The notes beneath the pieces were generated by a model. That model saw only the letters and a list, made by a program, of their open reading frames with translations. It made no database searches and had not been told where the DNA came from. DNA of 61,029 nt, from NCBI GenBank assembly GCA_017479645.1, contig JAFVBZ010000074.1, forward strand, positions 1-61,029. The letters are read 5' to 3'. The first letter of the stretch is position 1; every line of letters starts with the position of its first letter. Origin of the DNA: Ruminiclostridium sp. (GTDB lineage Bacteria > Bacillota > Clostridia > Oscillospirales > Ruminococcaceae). This document shows positions 35,028 through 43,491 of the stretch, one piece after another. Both the position numbers and the translations under genes were made by a program.

Positions 35028-35993
35028 GTGGCAATGAAGTCTGAACTTATTGCGGTAAGCGAAGCCAACGATTTCATCAAGGCGCATGACAATTTTGTGA
35101 TCATATCCCACGCAAACCCGGACGGAGATACGCTCGGCTGTGCGTTTGCGCTGTGCCGCGCACTCCAGAAACTCGGAAAGAAAGCAAAAAACATCTGCGC
35201 GGACGAGATTTCCCACCGCTACGACTTTATGAAGAAGGCAGTTGAAGTGCAGGATTTCGAGCCGCAGACATATATAACCGTTGACGTTGCCGATATAAAG
35301 CTGCTGGGCGATTTTGAAAAGATCTACGGCGACAGGATAGACCTTGCGATAGATCACCACATCTCCCATGTTGATTTCGCAAAGTACCTGCTGATCGAAC
35401 CCCATGCTGCCGCGGCAGCACAGACGGTATATAAGGTGATACTCGAACTCGGCGGCGGGGAGCTTTTCGACGATCAGATCGCGGCATGCCTCTATACCGG
35501 CATTTCCACGGATTCCGGCTGTTTCAAGTACTCCTGCGCTGACCCGGAGACTCACCGTATTGCCGCGGAGCTTCTTGAATACAACTTCGATCACTCGGAA
35601 CTTGACTATGTGTTCTTCGATCTCAAGACAAAGTCCCGTATAGAGCTTGAGAAGAAGATCTACGACAGCATCGAGTTCTTCTGCGAGGGAAAATGCGCCC
35701 TCGTTTCGGTAACGAAAGAACAGCTTGATTCCTTAGATCCCGAGGACGTCAACGGCATATCCGCTATCCCGCGCTGCATCGAGGGCGTCGAGGTAAGCGT
35801 AGTTATGAAACAGCGCAGCAACGGCAGCTGGAAAGCTTCCCTGCGCTCCAACAGAGATGTCAATGTGCAGAAGATCTGCTCGGTATTCGGCGGCGGCGGT
35901 CACGAAAGGGCTGCGGGCTGCTCGTTCGGCAGCGCCGGTCTTGACGAGGCAAAGCAGCGCATAATTTCGGAGATCGGAAAGGTACTCGGATGA
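35028..35993 (+). CDS. DHH/DHHA1 family phosphoesterase (NrnA-like)
   Basis: This 321-residue hydrolase has motifs HANPDGDTLG (about 29-38), VDVAD (about 85-89), AIDHHISH (about 107-114) and the C-terminal DHHA1 motif GGGGHERAAG (about 292-301). NrnA-type enzymes degrade nanoRNA and pAp, and relatives cleave cyclic-di-AMP products. In this operon position it is usually called NrnA. The GTG at 35028 has AAGGAG five bases before it; an ATG two codons later is possible. All metal-binding Asp/His motifs are present. Confidence 0.92.
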   Translation: MAMKSELIAVSEANDFIKAHDNFVIISHANPDGDTLGCAFALCRALQKLGKKAKNICADEISHRYDFMKKAVEVQDFEPQTYITVDVADIKLLGDFEKIYGDRIDLAIDHHISHVDFAKYLLIEPHAAAAAQTVYKVILELGGGELFDDQIAACLYTGISTDSGCFKYSCADPETHRIAAELLEYNFDHSELDYVFFDLKTKSRIELEKKIYDSIEFFCEGKCALVSVTKEQLDSLDPEDVNGISAIPRCIEGVEVSVVMKQRSNGSWKASLRSNRDVNVQKICSVFGGGGHERAAGCSFGSAGLDEAKQRIISEIGKVLG

Positions 35994-36988
35994 ACGGAGT
36001 TATTTGCATTTACAAGGAAAAAGGATATACCTCATTCGACGTTGTTGCGATAATGAGGAAGTTTTGCGGAACAAAGAAGATAGGTCACGGAGGGACCCTC
36101 GATCCCATGGCGGAGGGGGTTCTTCCGATTTTTGTCGGAAATGCCACAAAAGCGGTGGATTACTGCCCGGACAACACCAAGGAATACCGCGCCGGAATAC
36201 GTTTCGGCGTGACCACAGACACACAGGATTTCACCGGAAAGGTGCTTTCTACCTGTGACGATGTTGTGCCGAGAAACGCGATGTACAAGCTCCAGTCGAA
36301 ATTTACCGGCGAGATGATGCAGACCCCGCCGATGTACAGCGCAGTGCAGGTGGACGGTCAGCGCCTTTACGAACTTGCACGCAAGGGCATAGAGATCGAA
36401 CGCGAGCCGAGACCGATAAAGATAAGCTCGATAGAATTCGAGGAATTTGAGGACAACACCGCGACTATGGTGGTTTCCTGCTCAAAAGGAACATACATCA
36501 GAACGCTTATACACGATATGGGCGAGGAACTCGGTACAGGCGCGATAATGACAAGCCTTGTGCGCACCCGCTCCGGCAACTTCACACTCCGGGACTGCTA
36601 CCGGCTCGACGAGGTGAGAAAGGTGAATGAAGCCGGCGGGAAGGACGCTGTCGAGAAGCTGCTCATGCCGCTGGATATCATATTCAATTCCCTGCCTGCG
36701 GCAAAGCTTAACGACACGCAGACGAGAATGTTCCTAAACGGCGTGGTGCTCGATATCAACAGGGTGAACCTTGACCGCATGGAGGGACCCTTCCGCATAC
36801 TCTCGTCTGCGGGAAAGGTAATTGGGATAGGAAACCGCGGCGAGGACAACGATCTTGCCGTTATCCAGAGATTTTTCGGCACCGAGGAGCGCCGCCTGTC
36901 GGAAGAAACTTCCCAGGACGGAGTCCGGATCGTGTCGGACAGCAAACTTAAAGATATAAATGACCTGAAAGGCGTCAGAATGGTATAA
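35990..36988 (+). CDS. truB: tRNA pseudouridine(55) synthase TruB
   Basis: TruB converts U55 of tRNAs to pseudouridine. The 332-residue protein has the catalytic motif GHGGTLDPMAEGVLP with Asp38, the YSAVQVDGQRLYELAR motif, and GTYIRTLIHDMGEELG. The C-terminal part carries a long tail of about 60 residues after the PUA-like region. The start overlaps the NrnA-like gene by 4 nt (ATGA). Confidence 0.96.
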   Translation: MNGVICIYKEKGYTSFDVVAIMRKFCGTKKIGHGGTLDPMAEGVLPIFVGNATKAVDYCPDNTKEYRAGIRFGVTTDTQDFTGKVLSTCDDVVPRNAMYKLQSKFTGEMMQTPPMYSAVQVDGQRLYELARKGIEIEREPRPIKISSIEFEEFEDNTATMVVSCSKGTYIRTLIHDMGEELGTGAIMTSLVRTRSGNFTLRDCYRLDEVRKVNEAGGKDAVEKLLMPLDIIFNSLPAAKLNDTQTRMFLNGVVLDINRVNLDRMEGPFRILSSAGKVIGIGNRGEDNDLAVIQRFFGTEERRLSEETSQDGVRIVSDSKLKDINDLKGVRMV

Positions 36989-37899
36989 TGCGGACTGAAC
37001 ACACACAGAAAAAAACGTCAGCCGCCCTCGGCTTCTTCGACGGGCTTCATCTCGGACACAGGGCTGTTATAGAAGCCGCGGGAAAAGCCGGGGAAAAGTA
37101 CGGCATACCCCTTTCGGTGCTTACGTTCCGCGGTGAGCCGGAACTCCCGAAATTCGCCGGGCGGCACGATATGGGGCTTATGACGTACGGAGACAGGGAG
37201 GATATGCTGCGTGCTCTCGGAGCACAGCATATATTCGCCTATGACTTCGCGGATATACGGGATATGCAGCCGGAAGCTTTCTTTGACATCATAGTTTCCG
37301 GCGAGATGAATGCGGGATATGTGGTATGCGGCGAGGATTTCCGGTTCGGCAAGGGCGGCAGCGGAGATGTCCGGCTTCTCGGAGAGCTGTGCGAAGAGCG
37401 CGGTATCGGATTTGAGACAGTGCCTCCGGTATGCGTGAACGGAGTCCCGGTAAGCTCGACACTGATACGGGAGCTTATCCGGAAAGGCGATGTTTCCGCC
37501 GCGAACGAACAGCTCGGACACCGGTTCTCGCTGGAACTTCCGGTACTGCACGGAAAGCGGCTGGGGCGGACTATCGGCTTCCCGACGATCAATCAGGTGA
37601 TACCGGAGTTTATGGTACACCCGAAACACGGCGTCTATGCGAGCCGCGCGTTCGTGGACGGAACAGCGTTCCCGGCGATAACCGATATCGGCATAAAACC
37701 GACAGTGGGCAGCGACGGTTCGGAGATAACGGAAACGCATATAATCGGTTTTTCCGGCGATCTGTACGGAAAGAACGTGCGGATAGAACTGCTCGCGTTC
37801 ATACGGGAGGAGAAGAAGTTCTCCGGGCTTGACGAACTCAAAGCCCAGCTTGAAACGGACAGGGCTTTTGCGGAAAAGAACATATTCACCGATCGGTAA
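36988..37899 (+). CDS. ribF: Bifunctional riboflavin kinase/FAD synthetase RibF
   Basis: RibF makes FMN and FAD. The 303-residue protein has the adenylyltransferase N-terminal half with GFFDGLHLGH (about 15-24) and CGEDFRFGKGGSGD, plus SSTLIRELIRKGD. The C-terminal riboflavin kinase has GKRLGRTIGFPTIN (about 190-203) and KHGVYASRAF. The ATG shares one base with the truB TAA. It ends the rimP-ribF operon; no terminator is seen in the next 110 nt. Confidence 0.95.
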   Translation: MRTEHTQKKTSAALGFFDGLHLGHRAVIEAAGKAGEKYGIPLSVLTFRGEPELPKFAGRHDMGLMTYGDREDMLRALGAQHIFAYDFADIRDMQPEAFFDIIVSGEMNAGYVVCGEDFRFGKGGSGDVRLLGELCEERGIGFETVPPVCVNGVPVSSTLIRELIRKGDVSAANEQLGHRFSLELPVLHGKRLGRTIGFPTINQVIPEFMVHPKHGVYASRAFVDGTAFPAITDIGIKPTVGSDGSEITETHIIGFSGDLYGKNVRIELLAFIREEKKFSGLDELKAQLETDRAFAEKNIFTDR

Positions 37900-38011
37900 A
37901 GGCATTTTCATAATGCTTTCATACATATTTCACTTGCAGACTGTATTATTATGGTAATGCGCTGTGTTCCGCGAAGGAGCACGGCATGGCAATAAAAAAG
38001 GAGCGGATAGA

Positions 38012-39010
38012 ATGATAGAGGTCAGACATCTGACAAAAAGCTACGGACCGAAAAAAGCCGTAAACGACATATCCTTTACCGCTGAGGACGGTCAGGTCCT
38101 CGGATTTCTCGGACCCAACGGCGCGGGAAAATCCACGACAATGAACATTCTCACGGGATATATTTCCTCCACCGAGGGACAGGCTTTCATCAACGGCATA
38201 GATATCCTCGAAGACCCGATAAAGGCGAAAAGCTTCATAGGCTACCTTCCGGAACAGCCTCCGCTGTATTACGATATGACGGTTGACGAGTATCTGAGCT
38301 TCGTGTACAGCCTTAAAAAGTGCAGGCTTCCGAAGAAGTCGCACCTGAACGAGATATGCGAGATCGTGAAGCTTACAGATGTTCGCGGAAGGCTGATAAA
38401 GAACCTTTCCAAAGGTTACAAGCAGAGAGTCGGATTTGCCCAGGCTCTCGTCGGCAACCCGAAAGTGCTGATACTCGACGAGCCTACGGTTGGACTTGAC
38501 CCGAAGCAGATAATCGAGATACGCACGCTTATCAAGCGTCTCGGCAAGAACCATACCGTGATACTCTCGTCCCACATACTGCCGGAAGTACAGGCGGTAT
38601 GCGACAGGATAGTGGTCATAAACAAGGGCAGGATAGTTGCGAACGACAACGCCGATACGCTTGCGCGCAATCTTTCCGCGGATCACAAGCTGATACTGCA
38701 CATCGAGGGCAGCAGCGACGAGGTGAAGAAGGTGCTTGAAAGCGTGACCGACGTGGAGCGCGTATTTGTCGGCAGACAGGTAGATGAGCGCGTTTATGAG
38801 TATCATGTTGAAGCGAAGGAAGGCTCTGATGTGCGCCGCGGTATCTTCAAAAAGCTTGCAGCGAGGAACTATCCGATACTGATGATGCGTTCCAACGAGC
38901 TTTCGCTTGAAGAGGTATTCCTAAAGCTCACCACAGGCGACGAATACGGCGGAGCGGAGAAGATAGAGACAAAGTTTGACAAGCTCGAAAAGGGGGAGGA
39001 AGACAAATGA
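38012..39010 (+). CDS. ABC transporter ATP-binding protein, GldA-like
   Basis: The 332-residue ABC-2-type ATPase shows Walker A GPNGAGKST (about 37-45), signature LSKGYKQRVGFAQAL and Walker B LILDEPTVGLDP. Its C-terminal extension (about 230-332) is typical of the GldA/CcmA class. I chose ATG 38012, with AAGGAG 8 nt upstream, over an in-frame start at 37964 with no site. It heads a four-gene system with a permease, a GldG-like protein and a DUF4340 protein. Confidence 0.92.
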   Translation: MIEVRHLTKSYGPKKAVNDISFTAEDGQVLGFLGPNGAGKSTTMNILTGYISSTEGQAFINGIDILEDPIKAKSFIGYLPEQPPLYYDMTVDEYLSFVYSLKKCRLPKKSHLNEICEIVKLTDVRGRLIKNLSKGYKQRVGFAQALVGNPKVLILDEPTVGLDPKQIIEIRTLIKRLGKNHTVILSSHILPEVQAVCDRIVVINKGRIVANDNADTLARNLSADHKLILHIEGSSDEVKKVLESVTDVERVFVGRQVDERVYEYHVEAKEGSDVRRGIFKKLAARNYPILMMRSNELSLEEVFLKLTTGDEYGGAEKIETKFDKLEKGEEDK

Positions 39011-39711
39011 CAGCGATAATGAAGCGCGAGCTTTCCGCGTATTTCAAATCCCCGATAGGATATGTTTTCATAGCGGTATCCTTCCTGTTTTCGGGATTTT
39101 TCTTCTGGTATTTCGCACTCAGTGTCGGCAGCACCGACATTTCGTATGTATTCCTCGGAATGTTCTATGTGTATATGATATTTGTGCCGGTCCTCACGAT
39201 GCGTCTTATGGCAGACGAGAACAAACAGCGCACCGATCAGCTCCTTCTCACATCGCCTGTGGGGCTTATGCGGCTGGTTGCGGGTAAATTCCTCTCCGCG
39301 TACATCGTGTTTATGCTGGGAGATCTGGTACTGCTGATCTACGGCGTGGTAATGAGCTTTTTTGCAGCCGTGAACTGGGCGATAATCTTCGGCAATTTTG
39401 TTGCACTCGCGCTTATAGGAGCGATCTTCGTTTCGGCGGGACTGTTCGTTTCCACCCTCACGGAGAGCCAGATGGTAGCTGCGATAGGGTCTATTGCAGT
39501 AAATGTTGCGCTTGCGCTGATAAATGTTGTGGCAACGGTAGTTCCGGTGCAGGTTATCTCCGATGTTATCAAGCAGCTCTCGGTATTCGACAGGTACTAC
39601 GAATTCACCACCGGAATTTTCAGTCTCAGCGGAGTGATCTTCTTCCTGAGCGCCGTAGTGATCTTCCTCTTCCTCACCGTCCGCGTCCTCGAACGCCGCC
39701 GCTGGGCATAA
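39007..39711 (+). CDS. ABC-2 permease, GldF-like
   Basis: The product is 234 residues with six predicted helices (MKRELSAYFKSPIGYVFIAVSFLFSGFFFW start, through LSGVIFFLSAVVIFLFLTVRVLERRRWA end). The DENKQRTDQLLLTSPV motif is typical of ABC-2/GldF permeases. It overlaps the ATPase by 4 nt. With the ATPase it forms the export core of a Gld-like complex; in Bacteroidetes the related GldAFG supports gliding, but in Firmicutes the substrate is unknown. Confidence 0.9.
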   Translation: MTAIMKRELSAYFKSPIGYVFIAVSFLFSGFFFWYFALSVGSTDISYVFLGMFYVYMIFVPVLTMRLMADENKQRTDQLLLTSPVGLMRLVAGKFLSAYIVFMLGDLVLLIYGVVMSFFAAVNWAIIFGNFVALALIGAIFVSAGLFVSTLTESQMVAAIGSIAVNVALALINVVATVVPVQVISDVIKQLSVFDRYYEFTTGIFSLSGVIFFLSAVVIFLFLTVRVLERRRWA

Positions 39712-39972
39712 GCGCGGAAGCCCGCGCCGGCGACTGCTGTATTTCACAGGAATGTTCTATGGGCAGCTCTGCATGAAACGCAGAAGGGCTGGCAAGGATT
39801 TCATTGTGTAAATTAGCAGAGTATAGCTAACCGAGGTGCTGAACCCGTCCGTAGAAGAATACAGCTGCGGATCCGGAGCGGCGCGTCCGTCGCGGCGAAG
39901 ATTTCGTTCAGATTATACAGAGTATAACTACGCAAAACACAGCAGATATTACCCGCAAAGGAGTTTAGATAA
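39712..39972. other. Gap inside the Gld-like operon, no gene recognised
   Basis: The 261-nt gap has no convincing ORF and no good terminator. An imperfect direct repeat (CAGAGTATAGCTA at 39818-39830; CAGAGTATAACTA at 39918-39930) is the only pattern I saw. The GldG-like gene has its own GGAG-type site. Confidence 0.6.
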
Positions 39973-41646
39973 ATGGCTGAAAATGAAGAGATAAAGAATG
40001 GGCAGTCCGCCGGGGAGATCCCGGAAGAGACTGTAACAGAAGAAACACCGGAAACAGAAGAAGCTGTGCCGGAGAAAACTGCGGAAGAGCCTGCAAAAGA
40101 ACCGCAGAAAAAGAAGAAAAAGAGCATCTTCAACAACAAAAAGTTCAAGTACGGTTCGCTCTCCGTAGTGTTCACGATCATGTTCATCGCGGGAATAGTG
40201 CTGATAAACGTGATACTTAACCTCGTCCTCGACAGATTCCATGTCGAAGCCGATCTCACATCGGGCTCGATATTCACGCTGAGCGACGAGACAGTTGACT
40301 ATGTAAGCTCGCTGGACGACGATATAAGCATCTTCGTCACCGCGGATAAAGATGAGCTGAAAGGCGCAGGTCAGCTCTACGCACAGACCGTGGAGTTCCT
40401 CGACAAAATGGCGGGGCTCAACAGCCGTTTCACCGTGAAGTATGTGAACCTGCTTCAGGATCCCGATTTCACCAACAACTACGTTGAGACGCTCCAGAAT
40501 TACCAGGTAATAGTCCAGAGCGCAAAGACCGGCAGATACCGCATACTGTCCATAAACGACTTTATGAAGTATAAGCTCAGCGACGGCAACACATACGACT
40601 ACAGCGAAGCAAGTATGTATGTAAGCTACGGCGGACTTACCGTTACCGATTATTCGAGTTCAGCCGAATCCCAGCTTGTTTCCGCTATAATGTCGGTATC
40701 CCTCGACGATCCGACGGTGGTAACATTCCTCACCGGCTACGGCGAATCCGACAGCTCCGCCCTCGAAACGATACTCAAGGACAATGCGTATGTTACACAG
40801 ACAGTTGAGATCGAGCGCGTTGAAGCTGTTCCGGAAAATACGGATATACTCGTGATACACGGTCCCACAAAGGACTACAGCCTCGATTCCATTACAAAGG
40901 TGGACACATGGCTTTCCAACGACGGAAAGTACGGCAAGAACCTCGTATTCATCGCGACTCCGGATCCTGCCGAAACGCCTAATCTTGACGAATACCTGGC
41001 GGAATGGGGAATTGAAGTCGGCAAGGGCTATGTGCTCCAGTTCGACGAGAACCACGCATACTACACCGGCTCTCCTCTGCCTGTAATGCAGGATATAGAG
41101 ATGAAGACGGAGACAGCGTACTACGAAGCAATGAAGAAGTCCTCCGGCACATCGTTCATAGGCTACTATGTGCGCCCGGTAATAAAGCTCTGGGAGAACG
41201 AGGGCAACCTTGCGAACGTGACTGTTGCAAGCGCTTACGGCGAAAACTGCATTATGTTCCCGTTCACGGCTGACGAAAACTGGGCTCCTTCAGAGGACAG
41301 CTTCTCCGCATACGATGTTATTGTTGAAGCATCAAAGGTGCAGTTTGCTGACAACAACGAACCCACATACAGCAAAGTTATCGTCTGCGGCGGTGACCAA
41401 CTCTTCACCGACTACTTCACCACCGCCTCCAACTACAGCAACGGAGAAGCTGCGCTTTCGCTCTTTGACGCAAACTCCGAGAGCAGCGGAAAGACGATAA
41501 GCATAGTTGAGAAATCCTTTGCTGCCGAGACCTACCAGATCGAGCGCAGCACACAGATCGCGATCGGCATCACATTCGCGGTAATTATCCCGATAGCTAT
41601 AATCGTGATCGGAATCATCGTATGGCTCAGGAGAAGAAGATTATAA
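39973..41646 (+). CDS. GldG-like ABC auxiliary membrane protein
   Basis: The protein is 557 residues. An acidic N-terminus with many Glu/Thr/Pro is followed by a run of lysines and a membrane helix (about 56-78). A large extracytoplasmic domain follows (about 90-525; LDSISIFVTADKDELK-like text, VVTFLTGYGESDSSALETIL), and a C-terminal helix ends IIVWLRRRRL. This is the layout of GldG-type proteins, annotated as auxiliary components of ABC-2 systems. It shares its last base with the next gene start. Confidence 0.85.
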   Translation: MAENEEIKNGQSAGEIPEETVTEETPETEEAVPEKTAEEPAKEPQKKKKKSIFNNKKFKYGSLSVVFTIMFIAGIVLINVILNLVLDRFHVEADLTSGSIFTLSDETVDYVSSLDDDISIFVTADKDELKGAGQLYAQTVEFLDKMAGLNSRFTVKYVNLLQDPDFTNNYVETLQNYQVIVQSAKTGRYRILSINDFMKYKLSDGNTYDYSEASMYVSYGGLTVTDYSSSAESQLVSAIMSVSLDDPTVVTFLTGYGESDSSALETILKDNAYVTQTVEIERVEAVPENTDILVIHGPTKDYSLDSITKVDTWLSNDGKYGKNLVFIATPDPAETPNLDEYLAEWGIEVGKGYVLQFDENHAYYTGSPLPVMQDIEMKTETAYYEAMKKSSGTSFIGYYVRPVIKLWENEGNLANVTVASAYGENCIMFPFTADENWAPSEDSFSAYDVIVEASKVQFADNNEPTYSKVIVCGGDQLFTDYFTTASNYSNGEAALSLFDANSESSGKTISIVEKSFAAETYQIERSTQIAIGITFAVIIPIAIIVIGIIVWLRRRRL

Positions 41647-43187
41647 TGAGTAAGAACAAGAAGATAATCATATTTTCGCTTATCGGACTTGCAATTCTCA
41701 CCGGCGTGACTGTTGTACTTCTGCTGACCTCTCCGGTTATGAATGAACCGCTGGAGGGCGATCCGGCACTGGACGGCAGTGTCACGATCAACGGAACTCC
41801 CGTTGCCGATCTGGTGATGTGCAAGAGAGCCGAAAGCGAAGCAGTTTCGATCGGTGTCACCACACCAAGCGGAGATTACAGCATAGTTCCCGCAGGTGAG
41901 AGCGCCGGCAAGGTCAACTGGACGGTTGCGGGACTTGAAAATGCTCCGCTCGATACCGGCGCTGTCGCGGAAGCCGCAGGCTATGCCGTGGATTTTGAAG
42001 CGGTAGATGTCGTGATAGAGCTAACCGACAGTGCGGAGCTTGAAAAGTACGGACTTGCAGAACCAAACACGGTTATAAAGACGAAATTCTCCGACAACAC
42101 GGAGTTCGAGCTGAAAGTCGGCGATCCTGTCCCCAACATCTCGTCTTACGTTTATGTGACCGCTGACGATAAAAAAGTCTATACGGCAATGAAAACCAAG
42201 ACCGACTGTTTTCTTGCGAGAGCACTCGATTATATTCAGCTTACCGCGATTCCCGCATACGACGCAGAGGGCGGTGAAACAGTCACGAAAATGACGGTAG
42301 AGCGCGTTGATCTTGATGAGCCGATAGTTATTGAGAGCCTTGAGGACGAAGAAAACGAGGACGCAATACAGGTTTACTCATACCGTCTTACAAGTCCTTA
42401 CACAGCGTATGCGGATCTTAAGGACGCGCCGAACTTCATATACGGTCTGTTCGGACTTACAGCATCGTCTGCGGAATGCACAGACCCCACGGAGAACGAC
42501 ATGGCGCTGACCGGGCTTGACAATCCGAACTGCACGGTAACGGTAGAGACGAACAAGAAGACATACACCCTCACGTTAGGTGCGGCGATAATCGAGACGT
42601 CATACGATGACGAGGGCAAGGAAACAAAGAAGCTGAACGGCTTCTACGGAATGACGAGCGAAGTTCCCGGCGTGATATACAAGTTTGACGGCGGTAGCAT
42701 TCCGGCGCTTACCGTACAGCCGCAGGAGATAATGTCGAAGCTGTTCCTTATGCCGTATATCTACTCGCTGGATTCGATAGATTACAGCGATTCCGAAAAC
42801 AGGAAGCTAAGTATTGGTATCGAGACGATAAAGTCTGCGGACGAAGAAACCGGAGATATCCACAGATTCACCGTAAACGGCGAAAAGTGGGACGAGCAGG
42901 CGTGCAAGGATCTTTACCAGTATCTGATCTCTGCATCGGGCGAAGATCTTTACTTTGACGAGGACAAGGGCGAGCTTCTTGCGGAGATAGTTTACAATTA
43001 CAAGGACAAGAGCGACGGTGTTGACGGAAAGGACGTTGTCCGCATCTACGCTTCAAATACGGACCGCAAGATTATCCTCAACCTCAACGGCAAGAATCTC
43101 TATAAGACCCGCCAGATCTACTCCACCCAGCTGTTCAAGAATATCGACAGTTTCCTTCGCGGAGATGCCGTAACGCTGACGTATTGA
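41646..43187 (+). CDS. DUF4340 domain protein of the Gld-like ABC system
   Basis: The ATG 41646 overlaps the TAA of the GldG-like gene (TAATG); an in-frame ATG at 41622 lies inside that gene with no ribosome binding site. The 513-residue protein has one N-terminal membrane helix (about 7-28). Its outside domain contains repeated DUF4340-like units (YGLAEPNTVIKTKFSDNTEFELKVGD and TGLDNPNCTVTVETNKKTYTLTLG). DUF4340 proteins routinely accompany GldG-like genes. It ends the operon; repeat copy B follows. Confidence 0.88.
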   Translation: MSKNKKIIIFSLIGLAILTGVTVVLLLTSPVMNEPLEGDPALDGSVTINGTPVADLVMCKRAESEAVSIGVTTPSGDYSIVPAGESAGKVNWTVAGLENAPLDTGAVAEAAGYAVDFEAVDVVIELTDSAELEKYGLAEPNTVIKTKFSDNTEFELKVGDPVPNISSYVYVTADDKKVYTAMKTKTDCFLARALDYIQLTAIPAYDAEGGETVTKMTVERVDLDEPIVIESLEDEENEDAIQVYSYRLTSPYTAYADLKDAPNFIYGLFGLTASSAECTDPTENDMALTGLDNPNCTVTVETNKKTYTLTLGAAIIETSYDDEGKETKKLNGFYGMTSEVPGVIYKFDGGSIPALTVQPQEIMSKLFLMPYIYSLDSIDYSDSENRKLSIGIETIKSADEETGDIHRFTVNGEKWDEQACKDLYQYLISASGEDLYFDEDKGELLAEIVYNYKDKSDGVDGKDVVRIYASNTDRKIILNLNGKNLYKTRQIYSTQLFKNIDSFLRGDAVTLTY

Positions 43188-43263
43188 GAGAGTTGAGAGA
43201 TTTCGAGAGACTTTTGAAGAGACTTTGAGAGACTTTGAGAGAAGGGGCGCTGCCCCTGTGACC

Positions 43264-43488
43264 CCGCAAGCCCCCTTTAAAAAAGGGGGCTTGACCCCCT
43301 AAATAAATCCGCCGCACAAGTGAGTATTTATCCCGCATCTTGCACAGGCGGCGACTCATTGACCGCTGCACAGGAACTTCCATAGCTTTGATTCTACTAT
43401 TCTGCTCACATCAATGGGGAGACAGATCCCGGAGTTTTGTGCAAAAAAGCCTGCTGAAAACATTCGTTTTCAGCAGGCTTCTGTTTTT
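43264..43488 (+). repeat. 3'-end intergenic repeat unit, copy B
   Basis: The first 100 bp (43264-43363) match 17170-17269 at 96 of 100 positions. The downstream block with TTCTACTAT.CT..TCACA..AATGGGGAGACAGAT.CCGGAGTT is also shared and leads to a bidirectional terminator. Just upstream lie purine-rich tandem units GAGACTTTGAGA (43219-43242). As in copy A, it sits at the end of a plus operon facing a minus gene. Confidence 0.8.
43447..43488. terminator. Bidirectional terminator inside repeat copy B
   Basis: A 15-bp perfect stem AAGCCTGCTGAAAAC (43447-43461) pairs with GTTTTCAGCAGGCTT (43466-43480) around ATTC. T-tracts exist on both sides (CTGTTTTT on plus, TTTTTTGC on minus). Confidence 0.9.
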
Positions 43489-43491
43489 ATA

